Of a stretch of 64,000 nt of DNA, positions 37,771 to 49,558 are shown in pieces. Source of the DNA: Luscinia megarhynchos (lineage: Eukaryota > Chordata > Aves > Passeriformes > Turdidae); the NCBI GenBank assembly GCA_034336665.1, contig JAPFBE010000002.1, forward strand, positions 82,714,905 to 82,778,904. Direction: 5' to 3'. Within the stretch, counting starts at the first letter, position 1; the number at the start of each line of letters is the position of its first letter. Made by a program: the position numbers and the translations under genes. The notes below the pieces were generated by a model. That model ran no database searches. It was not told the origin of the DNA and saw only the letters and a program-made list of their open reading frames with translations.

Positions 37771-40700
37771 TTTGTTTGTTTTTATGTAGAATATGAGTGT
37801 GAGCCCATAAACACATTCTGTGATGGCAAAAAAAAGAGACCTTCTATTCCCAAGTATAAAACTGATAATTATTACATGCCATCTGGAAAAATATAGATTT
37901 TGTACATTTATTCAATGGTATAATATTTTAATGGAACTGAAAAATTCTTTTCTGTGACTTTCAGTTCCAGAATACCCCTTTTTGTTTGTTTATTTATACA
38001 TTTATATGTATTTTGTTTTCCTGTAGTCTAATTCAAAATTTAAAACCACTTTCCTTTCCTATTTAAAATGTTTGCTTTAAAGCCATGAAAATTACCACTT
38101 TTGACTACCTGAGCTCACTAGTTACACTTAACAGCCAGATCCTTGCCAGATGCAGGCTGGTATTGTTCAGTGCACAGTTGCTGCTTACACTAGCTGACTA
38201 TTTGGCACTATTTATTTTCACATAACTTTCAAGAAGTTGAATCTTGACTAGTGATCAATCTACTATGTGGTGTGTTTTTCCTGTTATGTGTTGTAACATA
38301 GCAAACAAATTTGTCTCCTGGTCATTTGAAGCATTACAAAACCATTTAAAAGTGCATCTACTTTTTTTCCATGTAATGATTACTTAAAGTTGGTTTCACC
38401 TGATGCCCAAGTATTCCACATTGATTTATTTGTTGAAACACACTCTGCAGTTTCTGGTTCATTATAATTCAAATGACTGATACAGCTCATTTGGACCAAG
38501 GAAAACATTGCATCAGCAGTGTCAGAATGATCTGGAAATAGCCCCTGAAGCCTTACTGCTGTTGCCTAAGTTGGGATAGTTTTGATAATATACTGTGGTA
38601 TAGGGTGAATGCTGCTTTGCCCTTTCCTGGTGCAATATTTGGATTTGCAATGCTGGAAAGCCTTGACTGCAATTCATCTGTAAGGAAAAAGAGTGAATAT
38701 GTGAATGAAGCTTTGATGGAGTTGTGCAGCTACAGAAATCAGACAGTCTTTGTTTTTATGTAGAAGAGTTGCCACCTAAATTTTTTCTTTTAATCATCAG
38801 AAACTAGTAGAAAAATCTCCAGAAGCAGAAACAATGACATCCTCAAGCCCTCTCAAAGATCCCCTTCAGAACAAATACATATCTGAGCTCCTGAACTTTT
38901 CCCACACATATAAAATGTGTATGAAGAGGAAAAAAACCCACAAGATTGTCTTTCTCCAATTTTACTTCTATGAAATAATTGAATTTTATTTCACGGAAAA
39001 GTAGAAATTTGTATTTGTTCCTATTTCTATAAGAGTAGAACAGTTAAGCTTTTGTTTATGTGTTGTTGAGCATATACCACTGCAGTCAGTGATAATTTAG
39101 TCATTTTAGCTCATTGAGAACATTTTCATCCTAGTACCCATCCATTCTCCTTTTGTCTCATATTAAATTACATTCATACTAAACTAGGACTAGCAGTGCA
39201 ATGAAAAAGCTGTTTTGAACACGCAGTTGAATTCTGCAACTCCTCTGGTCTAGAAATCATCTCAAGGGTTCATGTTTTATCATTTGTTTTTAGCTGTTTC
39301 TTTGAGGTGGGAAGGGCTTATAGTTAAGAGCCCATTATCAGAGTGAAGGATGCAGGAAATCCAAAATATTTATGTTTGTTCATGGCACGCGGACAAGAAA
39401 CAGTGCTCAAGAAAAGGGTTTTCTGATTAAGTGATTGAAAACACTCTGGTGTATGTTAATGGTTTCTGCTGTCCAGCAGATAACATCATCTTTAGTCTTA
39501 TCACTGTTCTTGAACTTATTTTAAACATTCTCCTGTGCTCTTCCAATTATATACTGTGCTCTTTAGGCATCCCGTCTTTTTGCTGCAAATCATCTCACTT
39601 GTTTGCTCTCTAATTTTTTTTTTGCCTGCAGGTTGGGTGTAAAAAGAAGCATTTAGAAGATACTTGAAGTGAAAAAATACTTCCCTGAGTAAAATTAATT
39701 TAGATGGAATTAAACCATACACTTATAGAAAAAGAAAAATTGGTTTTTAAAAGAATAACACTTGAATTTTAATACCTTGATATCATTCTGGCTGCATGAG
39801 CACTCTGAAAAGATAAAGATGAAGGAAGATCTGATCATTATTTAAATGTATGCAGAAGACTCCCAATGAGATAAAATTAGGTATGATCGTGGTAGATCAC
39901 AATTTTTAAAGCACTGAATATATCCTTGTCTTTTGAGCTGTTAGAATCTGTCCAGGATAATAGGCTACAAAGGCTTTTGTACCAATCATGGTACCCCTAA
40001 TAGGAACTTATAAGGCTCCTTTCATTGTGTAGGATCCTAAAGAGGTTAGCAACTATGCTGCTTCTTCATTAAAGAACTAGGCTTTTAATAAAAGAGCTAT
40101 GTCTATATCAGAGGTACATTTTTTATTTAGATATTCTGCACTGTCTGCATCAGCAAGTAGGGAAGAAGGCTGATTCAGAAATTAGTACATAACTGTAGGC
40201 CTGGATTTGATCTATTCTGTTGATGAAGGTGTAGCAGATAAACAAAATAAAACATGACTTCTCTGGTGAGCGGGATAGAGAGAGCAAGAGAGATGACAAG
40301 AAGGGAGGGAGAGCACAGAAGTGGGAAGGTTGCCTACCAAGACTTGATTCAAGAATTATTTCTATATTTTCTCCATTAAGTATAGGATTTTTTCTTAAGC
40401 AATGCCTAAAAATTCAACCCCACCTTTTCTAAACCAACCACTCTGCTCCCCTGGCCAGCTGGATGAGTGTTAAACCCTTCAGAGTGAGCTGGGTGTTAAA
40501 AAGGAAGTTTGATATTTTGTTGTTTGAAGGGATAACCAGTATGATATTTTACAAAAGGTAGGCTACATCAGTGGAGGTTACAGTGTTTGGAAAGAAAAGG
40601 TGAGATGAGCTTTTGGAAAGGAAGAGAGCCAGGCTGTGCACCTTGGGTGGGCAGAGGTGCCCCAGGGGATCTCTGAGTGGGGGAACAATCGAGCAGGATA

Positions 40701-41090
40701 TGAAACACCCACCCTTTGTCAGCACCTTGACAGAACCAGTGAATAAGAGGTAGATGTGGATCCTATTTGCTGTCATTTATTCACTGCAAACAAGCAGAAG
40801 TTCCTAGAAGGGAATTACTCTCTGTTTGTGTACATAAAAAAAAAAAAAAATCTGAGTCTGTATTTCACATCCTGATCTGTGAGATGAGAATAGAAGACTT
40901 CATTCAGATGTTTGTTCCTTTGGAGGGCAGGGGTAGGGAAATGCTGATAGAATATTAAAGGTGGGTCAGCATTAGAGCTGCATTAGTATTTCTTAGCATA
41001 GAAATTAGTTAGCATGTTTAAAGGAATAAAATAAATGAACACATTTTTGGTAAATATTACCATTGTTTACTGAATTCTTTATTCAAGCAT

Positions 41091-41115
41091 AATATAGTAT
41101 AGCATAGTATAATAT
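41091..41115. repeat. Imperfect AT-rich pentamer repeat (ATAGT-like)
   Basis: AATATAGTATAGCATAGTAT followed by AATAT: a degenerate short microsatellite in AT-rich unique sequence. Confidence 0.7.
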
Positions 41116-42529
41116 CCAACTACTCAGAATTACTCTAACACCTCATAAAATTACTTATTGAACACATTATTTCATGAAAAATGGTAAATTTCTCAGGTAA
41201 TGTATTCCTTAAGTACTATTCATCCAGCTATAATACAGATAAGAGATTTTCACTAAAACACCAGGCACTTTAGGATCCTTTTGAATTGAAGGACCTACAT
41301 AAATATTGATTTCTATAGATAGAAGGGTTTACATGAGTTCTAGCTCTGTAGAAATTACAGCAGCAATACCCCTTTCTACTGATATAAATCCAACTCAGGT
41401 TGCAAGTATTGCACAGACATGTTGACTTTTATTTTATACTAATGAGCATGCCACACACCTACCCATTTATATATCCTTATGTTTCTTTCTAACTTTCTGT
41501 AGGTTACACACGTGACAATCTTCCTGCATCACTGAAATGCTGGCATGAATTGAGGTGAAAGACAATTTCTGCTTAACAGGAGACAGAAACACAAAGCAAA
41601 TGTTTGGGACAGGAACTGAAGGAGAACTAATCCAGCTGAAATTCCAAGGGGTTCCAAGCAGACAGAACAGTATTTGCAGATGTGATTAAATTACTTGTTG
41701 TGAATGTTGTTTGTTTTTTTTCCCATTTAGTCCTGAATTTAGGACTATTTTTCTGAATCTTGTTGTTGTTTCATAAACTGAGTCATCCACTAAGGGTCAT
41801 ATTAATGCAGACATACTTTATTCAGCAGTGTTTGCTTTTGACTTTCTCATAAAGATATTACAATCAATATATTTTTAAGTTTGTCATAATTAATGCTTAT
41901 TCTCCATAGGCCATAGCTGATCATCTAAACCTTATGCTATCACTCTGTATTCCTGATGGATGGTTACACTTTAAGACCCCATGCCTCCTTTATTGAATGG
42001 AATACCAAAGGATGAAAAATGAATGCCAAAACATATATTTATTTATTTATGCCAAAATATATTTATTAATATAACTATTAATGCTGAAAATATTCAAAGT
42101 CTTTGAAATCACAACATTATAAATGAAGTGGAAATTTTCAGCGTGTGTGAAACAGATACAGTGGCAGAAATAAAGAGTTGAACAGTGTTAACAGCTTACT
42201 TTTTAAAATTAGTCAATTCTTGTATACATTCAACCACTGCAATTGTCCAAATTGTCCTGGAGGTCTCTCTTCACTCTCAGCCAGGCAAGCTGCTGGTAAG
42301 ATGATGAAGGGGAGTACCAGCACCATAACAGGATAAGGCCTCAGAGCCAGTTTATTTCTGGGTCTCCTTGCCTGCATGGACATGAGGCCACCCTGGAAAT
42401 CACAACTTACAGGCTGTAAGTCCATTTGGGCTTTATTCCTATTGCTCAGTCATTAGTCTTGTGACTAAGTAAATGTCCACCTCAAATTCCTGAGTTCCCT
42501 TCACTTACTGGAGCTCTGTGGTTCTGGGA

Positions 42530-42860
42530 GAAGCTGACAGGAAGGGAAGAAGGTCCTGGGTATAGAGCACCTTGGTGGGGTGGGACTGCTCCTCCTGGAT
42601 GCATGCAAGATATTCAGGGAGCTATTTCAGGAAATTTATACAAACCACCACACCATCCCACGCACCATCCTGCAAATGCTGCTCCTTTCCCAGGATGGCA
42701 AGGTTGGAAGGCTGGAAGCAGTGCAGTGGCTGAGGCACAGGCAGGCAGCCCTTGCTCCAGGAACAGGTTGTGTGGCTGGGGCCTCTGTCCCCTCCTGGAC
42801 CAGTTTCCACCAGCCCTTCTCACCATTGCAATCCTGCAATCACTGTGCATAGCCATGGAA
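42530..42860. other. GC-richer patch, no gene supported
   Basis: About 330 bases with low stop density, hence five overlapping 60-95 codon frames on both strands. None shows a domain or plausible splice-flanked exon. Short repeats CACCACACCATCCCACGCACC are present. Similar small GC-richer patches occur at about 17680-17870 and 54120-54350. Nature unknown. Confidence 0.35.
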
Positions 42861-43059
42861 AAAAAGAGTAAAATAGCTTGCTGTTAGAGAAAAATCGTTG
42901 TGAAGAGTGGTAATGATCACAGGAAAAGTTTCGGGACCTGACAGGTTTTCAAACTTATGTTTAAACACCAGTTCTATACCCCAATTCATGTCCTAACCTT
43001 CACTATTAATTGTTCCTTTTGAAGCAGTATAAAACAAAGAGAGGAAAAATAGAGTCTCT

Positions 43060-43250
43060 TAATAGAGTTTCTGCAAGTAGAAAACACACGGATTGAAATA
43101 TCATCGTGGGTAAGTCCGCTCTGCAGACACTAATTGATATTGTCTGAATAAGTGGAAGTGCCTGTCAGAGAATCCTTTTAAACTGCTGACTTGTTTCCAT
43201 ATCCAGTATTCTTAAAATTGGCATGATGTTAGCTTCCCTCTTAGAAATCC
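43060..43250. promoter_or_regulatory. Candidate conserved noncoding element
   Basis: Short block with retained CpGs (ACACACGGATTG, ATCATCGTGGG, GTCCGCTCTGC), the AATTGATATTGTC stretch with a homeodomain-like core, and no repeat or open frame. It is weaker than the 36770-37770 block. Confidence 0.2.
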
Positions 43251-44500
43251 TCATATTTTGATTTATGAATGTTTTCAAATTTTTAAGATTCTCAAAAATG
43301 TTGTTTCACCTGTAAGTAGAGAGATAGCTTGTTTGGCTAACTGCCTTGAATGACTGTGTGCCAGGTAATGAATAATGCCATGTTCAATATTCTAAATTTG
43401 TGTTCCAAATTCTGAATTCCAAATGAGCTGCATGGAACTATACTGATAAGTGGCTGATTTTTACTGCAAGGATTGTCTTATTTTAAACTTTAAATTTAGT
43501 TGCCTTACTTTACTCAAAGGATTTTTGAGTGGAATGGGATTTAAAGTGATAGTCCATAATATTCCTACATCGCTCTAAGTCTTGGATGATGCCAAACTGC
43601 ATAAAGGGATAAATCAGTGCAATCTATTTCTGCAAAATAAAAGGACTAAACACATCCCTGGGTATATCTATCAAGAGTTAAGCCAAGAATTATTTTCCCC
43701 CAAGTATTAAAGTACAAAATCTGTTTAGATATTTAGATACTCTCCTGAGGCAAATCAACCTTATTAAATAAACACTATATTTTAAGTTCAGCACTCCTTT
43801 TAAACAACACTAGTTAAAAAAATGGGTAAAAAATTTAAGTGAGGAACTCAGGGAAAACATTTATCAGTGGTGAGCTCTGAGATACTGTACTATTTTCCAG
43901 TCTGGAATATAAGGAAGCATCATGTTTGTTTTTAATTTACATAACTTCATGATAACTACTGACTATTTAACGAAAATTGAGGTTAATAAAACCAACATTG
44001 ACAAAGAGACAAAGAAATTAAGTCTTTTATCAGAAATTTAAAATGAATATGAACTAAATTTTATTTGAATATATAACTGAGGTCACACTAAGTAAAGTAA
44101 TGTGAAATGAAGATAGTTCACATATTTTGTTGCTGCACATGCTATGGAGATTGTACGATTATTTTAAATTCTCTTTATTTAACATTTCCTGAACATAACT
44201 AGTGTCACATATACAGATGTGGAAAACTACTAAAATGGTGCAGCTGATAAGCAAAATAACATCAAAAGTCCATTACAATTATCACAATATATTTTGCTCA
44301 GTATTATAACATGGAACTGATAATCATCATTTAGCTGCAACTATGTAGCTGCTTTAAGGCTAATAAAACGCAAAATAAAACCCAGTTTCAATATCAAGAA
44401 AGTCATAGCAGCAGAATTACTGTTAGTCAGTCAAAAATATACAGAGGTGTAGCTGTGGAACTGATTGACTACATTAACTACCACTGCATATTGTGATTGC

Positions 44501-44525
44501 TCTTGATTTCTCTTGATTTCTCTTG
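44501..44525. repeat. Tandem 10-mer TCTTGATTTC
   Basis: Two complete copies and a partial third (TCTTG), in T-rich unique sequence. A slippage product. Confidence 0.85.
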
Positions 44526-45844
44526 TACAAGTCAGTTTTTCCAAGGTTTATTAGCAATTTCTGATTTACAGGGAGATACATTTGTTCCTCCTGGTGTTGT
44601 TTTAGTCCATTTTATGAGGATATTCTCCACCACCAGAGTGATCTCTGGAGAAGTGTATTTTCTGACTTTTAATGTAAGAAAAATGTCCATCATCTGGGAC
44701 AATACATGCTCAATGTATTTTATTGTCTAAACCCCATTTGAATTCATTTACATCTCCATAATTTACGTGAGGAATGTTTCTAAGTCAGGACAATAGAATA
44801 CAGTTTTCTCAGTCATAAATAGCACCAAAAAGTGCAAAAGTGAAAGACCACAATCACAGACCAGACTTAGTCCACCAGAAAAGTATTAATATTTGTAGAA
44901 AGCTATTACTGCAAATTTTAGGGCCATAGGCATGGAGGTATTCATCACAGCAATTTCACTGCAAGACATCAGCAGTGAAGGGTTCCTGAAAGTCATTTGG
45001 TCACCAATCTTCTTGACTGAAGACTGAAGTCAGACTAGTTAGCAAAATTAGTGCCAGAAGACCACAGTCATCAGTAAGAGATGTAATGCCTTTTCATAAT
45101 GCAGAATGAAACTGGATCCAGGGAAGACAATGCATTTTTTGTCATAAATTAGCATTCTCTGCAAACAAATTAATTGAAATATGGCTTAGTATTGATGTTC
45201 TATTTCAAAAAGGTGTGTATATTTGAAAAAAAAAAGGATAGAATGTGGTCATGACAATTTTTTTTTCCTCAAAGATTGTTTCAATTCAGATCTGAGAGAC
45301 AGTATTAATTACATTTTATTTCATATCTGCTGTATTATTTTTTTCCTAAAAAGGAATAGACTTCTAAGTTTTCATCTGTAGAGTCCATCCTGTGTAGGTG
45401 AAAGCTCTTTCATATAAGTGGGAAGTTCTTCAGGTGCTTCTATCATGTAAAAAAAAAATCCAAAATGTTGTTTTTGAAACTCATAATCTTTTCACTTCCC
45501 CAGTTGGCATATTGCTTTCTAATGGCAGTAAATATTAAAAACTTTGGCGTTCTTTTCTTATCTATTTTCTTATCTCTGTTTCTTTATCTATCTTTCCTTG
45601 TTTTTCATTACTCTTACGTTATTCATCAAGATAAAGGAGGGCCCCAAAACTGTCTATTTCCCAAGAGTTTTTTGTATAATCCATCTCTGTAGGAGAATTT
45701 CCTTTTTTAGTTCTTAACCTTTAAGAGCAGCTCATGCCAAGATGGGCTCTGTGTATTATCTGAATCCTGCTGAATATGTTTGAAGTTCAGCCCTATGTTA
45801 ACGATGTCCACAGAAGTCTTGGCATCATCTTCAAAGATGTGTAG

Positions 45845-45975
45845 GGCCATATTTTAAAGGTATTTAGGCACCTAAGCATGTTTTTATCTCTAGTTTTAGG
45901 TGTCTAAACATGAATTTATCTGCTGCATTAGCTGATTAAAAAAATGTGTTTATGTGCAGTTTTAAAAATCTGGCC
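45845..45975. mobile_element. MITE-like palindromic element with imperfect terminal inverted repeats
   Basis: A 131-bp segment beginning GGCCATATTTTAAA and ending TTAAAAATCTGGCC; the reverse complement of the end is GGCCAGATTTTTAA, so 11-12 of 14 bases pair. Inside, TTAGGCACCTAAGCATG (45864-45880) and TTAGGTGTCTAAACATG (45896-45912) agree at 13 of 17 positions, all four differences being transitions. From memory, the TTTAGGCACCTAA core flanked by GGGCC-ATTTT termini recurs in turtle, crocodile and bird genomes as old non-autonomous DNA-transposon debris. I cannot name the family or see a convincing target-site duplication. Confidence 0.45.
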
Positions 45976-46206
45976 ATAAATTTTCAGGTAACTCAAGAAA
46001 TATTCAGCCAAAACCAGAAAAGGTTCCAGGGAGGAATACATCACTGTATGACGTGGGGAATTTGGTGGCTGCTTCTTCAGTGTGAATTCAGGGCTAGCTT
46101 GAAAATCCAGCAATAATTCATGTGAACATTAGAATGTTTGTACTGGAGATGATGAAACATCCATTTAGCCTGTTGTCCTGTGTCCAACAATTGCCAGTAG
46201 CAGATT

Positions 46207-46238
46207 CAAAAAAACCCCAAACCAAGCAAATAAACCCA
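46207..46238. repeat. A-rich tract with C interruptions
   Basis: A-runs broken by CCCC, CC and CCC with a single G, the same type as the tract at 33258-33344. No adjacent retroelement body is recognised. Confidence 0.7.
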
Positions 46239-46980
46239 GGGCAAGAAGAGAACAGTATTTTTCCTGGTATATCGCGTTACTCTCATCATGGATTAGGGAT
46301 TTCCGGAGACAGAGGCTGCCCATGAAACAGCTCCTTAATATGCTGTCAGCACTTAGTGGTTGCAGTACAGCACTGGCCTGACTTTTGCAAAAAAAAATAG
46401 CCAGACCATCTTCAGAATCTCCTTTTGATGGGTAACAGCTATCTGTTTTTCTATTAGTGCTATTTCTTTTGCCTTTAGGATTATTTTCCCAACATACCTT
46501 ACTTTAGATTCATTGAAACTCAATTGTATCAGGACAAAGATGTACGAGTACCTTCTTGTAGTCTTTGTCCACTGCCAGTGTAACCCCATTCTTTGTTTCC
46601 CTTCCTTTATACTCAGAGATTAACTCATGTCTGTTGCTACTAGCTCTTCTGGTGCAGAAATGAGTCTTACTGACCCATGGTGTCAAGAGTGTCTCCTGGA
46701 GCTCTTTTTAGAAACTGAAGTCACCTTTTCCTGTTCTCATGTTCTGTGCTGAGACTGAACTGGAGCACACCAGTATCAGAGCAGAGTCCAGCAACATACT
46801 GAGATGTTTCTGAGCTCTTGAGTGAATGGTTCTAGAGATTTCTTCCTGTTAATTTCAGCCATAGGCTCTAAAACTTAATTTATGTTCTTGTTTGAGACAG
46901 TTCTTCTAACTTGTCCTTTTCATCGAAGGAGGCAAGTGTTGGACTCCCTTTATGCTCCCAAGAGTGAACACTAATGCAAG

Positions 46981-47171
46981 GAATTCTCTGAGGTTTTCCA
47001 ACTGTTAAAGTTTTATTTTCATTGAGCTTCCCTCTTGTACCTTTACCATCTATCAGCTCTACAGATTCCCTGGCAGATTTCTGTTTTTCTTGTGGTCCAA
47101 AGATGGTTTTATTGTTAGCTTTTTATGCTGTTAGAAAGTTGTTCCTCAAACTCTCTTTTGGCCTGCCAATG
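46981..47171 (-). mobile_element. Probable CR1/L3-class LINE fragment (endonuclease-RT linker)
   Basis: On the minus strand, roughly 47118-47171 translates to HWQAKREFEEQLSNSIKS. The REFEE-L-xNIK pattern is typical of the linker between the endonuclease and reverse transcriptase in CR1/L2/L3-class LINEs. After one stop, the next residues include KSARESVELIDGKGT, resembling the KSAREPVGPLVDGxG stretch that follows in the same families. There is no intact frame. The flanks on both sides are unrecognised. Confidence rests on this translated match alone. Confidence 0.5.
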
Positions 47172-48016
47172 TTTTTTTATTTATGGTTTGAATTTACTTA
47201 CTGCTGTTTAGACTAGAAAGAATTTGCAGACAAACTAAATGCCAAGGTTATCCATGAAAGTAGAAGAGCTGGATCAGCTTAGGATTTCACTTTTCTTATC
47301 TTGACAGTGGCTAACCCCAGATATTTCTGGAAAGAAAGGAGAGGGGAAAGGGAAAAAAAGGAACAGGATGTTTTCAAATTACCTAAGACATTACAGTAGT
47401 TGAAATTTTCCCTGAGGCCCAGTATTTTATATCATTAATATTTTTTGAATCTAATACTTCTGCTAATTTGACTCCTTACTTTCACAATATCTAGCAGGAG
47501 TGTGTTCTACAATGTGTTTATTGTGGGGGCAAAAAAAAAAATCCTTTCTTTACCTTCAGACGTAAGAAATTTCAATACCACTAATTTTTTTCTTTATACT
47601 ATGAAAAAAATAGATCAATCCATTCCTATTATTCATAGAAGTCTTTCTATTTTGGACTGTTTTTGAGAGAAAGAACTTTTGTTTTGGGTGAAAAAGAGAC
47701 GAAATTGGATATAGTCAATATATATTTGTTTTTGAGAAATTTGTGGGCAGAAGATTTATGAAATTGGAAAGGTCCTGATTCTAGTGAAAGGAAGAAGAAT
47801 AGGAAAGTATTCACAATAAACTTTGAAAAGGAAAATATTGGTAAGCTATGGTTAGGTAAATTCCTTGGGAAAGAATTCTGTGAAGAAAAATGAAGTTCAG
47901 AAGAACTGGTCATTCATACGAGAGACAAGATTAAAGTCACATTAGTAAATAGTTGTGGAACACAAACAATGTATAACCAAGATTGAAATATTCAATACAG
48001 TCAAAAAATGAAGAAA
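47172..48016. other. Unique sequence left of the purine satellite
   Basis: Contains a short purine tract (about 47331-47365, GGAAAG/GGGAAA-like) some 650 bases before the satellite begins, otherwise nothing recognised. The last bases before the array, AAGAAAAGGAAGTTTCAGGG, already hold both repeat unit types. Confidence 0.5.
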
Positions 48017-49558
48017 AGGAAGTTTCAGGGAAGGGAAATTTCAGGGAAGGAAGTTTCAGGGAAGGGAAGTTTCAGGGAAGTTTCAGGGAAGTTTCAGGGA
48101 AGGGAAGGGAAGCTTCAGGAAGGGAAGTTTCAGGGAAGGGAAGTTTCAGGGAAGGGAAGGGAAGTTTCAGGGAAGTTTCAGGGAAGGGAAGGGAGGTTTC
48201 AGGGAAGTTTCAGGAAGGGAAGTTTCAGGGAAGGGAAGGGAAGTTTCAGGGAAGGGAAGTTTCAGGGAAGTTTCAGGGGAAGGGAAGGGAAGTTTCAGGG
48301 AAGGGAAGTTTCAGGGAAGTTTCAGGGAAGTTTCAGGGAAGGGAAGTTTCAGGAAGGGAAGTTTCAGGGAAGTTTCAGGGAAGTTTCAGGGAAGTTTCAG
48401 GGAAGTTTCAGGAAGTTTCAGGGAAGTTTCAGGGAAGTTTCAGGGAAGTTTCAGGGAAGTTTCAGGAAGGGAAGGGAAGGGAAGGAAGGAAGGGAAGGGA
48501 AGGGAAGGGAAGGGAAGGGAAGGGAAGGGAAGGGAAGGAAGGGAAGGGAAGGGAAGGGAAGGGAAGGGAAGGGAAGGGAAGGGAAGGGAAGGGAAGGGAA
48601 GGGAAGGGAAGGGAAGGGAAGGGAAGGGAAGGGAAGGGAAGGGAAGGGAAGGGAAGGAAGGGAAGGGAAGGGAAGGGGAAGGGAAGGGAAGGGAAGGGAA
48701 GGGAAGGGAAGGGAAGGGAAGGGAAGGGAAGGGAAGGGAAGGGAAGGGAAGGGAAGGGAAGGCAGGGAAGGGAAGGGAAGGGAAGGGAAGGGAAGGGAAG
48801 GGAGGGTTTCAGGGAAGTTTCAGGAAGGGAAGTTTCAGGAAGGGAAGGGAAGTTTCAGGGAAGTTTCAGGGAAGTTTCAGGGAAGTTTCAGGGGAAGTTT
48901 CATGGAAGGGAAGTTTCAGGGAGGGAAGTTTCAGGGAAGTTTCAGGGAAGTTTCAGGGAAGGCAAGGGAAGGGAAGGGAAGTTTCAGGGAAGGGAAGTTT
49001 CAGGGAAGTTTCAGGAAGTTTCAGGGAAGTTTCAGGGGAAGTTTCAGGGGAAGTTTCAGGGAAGTTTCAGGGAAGTTTCAGGGAAGGGAAGGGAAGTTTC
49101 AGGGAAGTTTCAGGGAAGGGAAGGGAAGTTTCAGGGAAGTTTCAGGAAGGGAAGTTTCAGGGAAGTTTCAGGGAAGGGAAGGGAAGGGAAGGGAAGGGAA
49201 GGGAAGGGAAGGGGAAGGGAAGGGAAGGGAAGGGAAGTTTCAGGGAAGGGAAGTTTCAGGGAAGGGAAGTTTCGGGGAAGGGAAGGGAAGGGAAGGGAAG
49301 GGAAGGGAAGGGAAGGGAAGGGAAGGGAAGGGAAGGGAAGGGAAGGGAAGGGAAGGGAAGGGAAGGGAAGGGAAGGGAAGGGAAGGGAAGGGAAGGGAAG
49401 GGAAGGGAAGGGAAGGGAAGGGAAGGGAAGGGAAGGGAAGGGAAGGGAAGGGAAGGGAAGGGAAGGGAAGGGAAGGGAAGGGAAGGGAAGGGAAGGGAAG
49501 GGAAGGGAAGGGAAGGGAAGGGAAGGGAAGGGAAGGGAAGGGAAGGGAAGGGAAGGGA
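48017..49558. repeat. Mosaic purine satellite of GGGAA pentamers and GTTTCAGGGAA 11-mers
   Basis: About 1.54 kb of tandem repeat whose + strand is almost entirely purine. Two units are interleaved: the pentamer GGGAA, and the 11-mer GTTTCAGGGAA, which is the pentamer preceded by the hexamer GTTTCA. The layout alternates: mixed 11-mer/5-mer (48017-48465), nearly pure pentamer (48466-48806), mixed (48807-49170), pure (49171-49235), short mixed (49236-49274), and a pure run (49275-49558). Minor variants include GGAA, GGGGAA, a GGCAGGGAA, one GCTTCA and one ATTTCA. GGG runs separated by AA fit the canonical four-tract G-quadruplex pattern on the + strand, and the homopurine/homopyrimidine mirror symmetry fits triplex DNA. 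Neither unit contains an in-frame stop on the + strand, so frames of more than 500 codons run through it; they encode only monotonous Gly-Arg-Glu-Lys peptide and are not a gene. The repeat is certain; any function is unknown. Confidence 0.98.
49275..49558. repeat. Longest uninterrupted (GGGAA)n run of the satellite
   Basis: About 56 perfect consecutive GGGAA units plus a trailing GGGA, with no interruption, forming the right edge of the array and abutting unique sequence that begins ATAACCAG. The longest perfect pentamer runs elsewhere in the array are about 23 units (near 48541-48655) and 17 units (near 48676-48760). Perfect purity over this length suggests recent expansion and probable length polymorphism. 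The assembled length may be unreliable if it came from short reads. Confidence 0.95.

Larger units (their letters stand above)
37771..45843. other. Unique sequence, no gene recognised
   Basis: AT-rich sequence with short frames only. An A-run lies near 40837-40851. Direct repeats of CCAAAA-TATATTTATT type lie near 42026-42066. The candidate enhancer block and GC-richer patch within it are listed separately. Confidence 0.55.
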
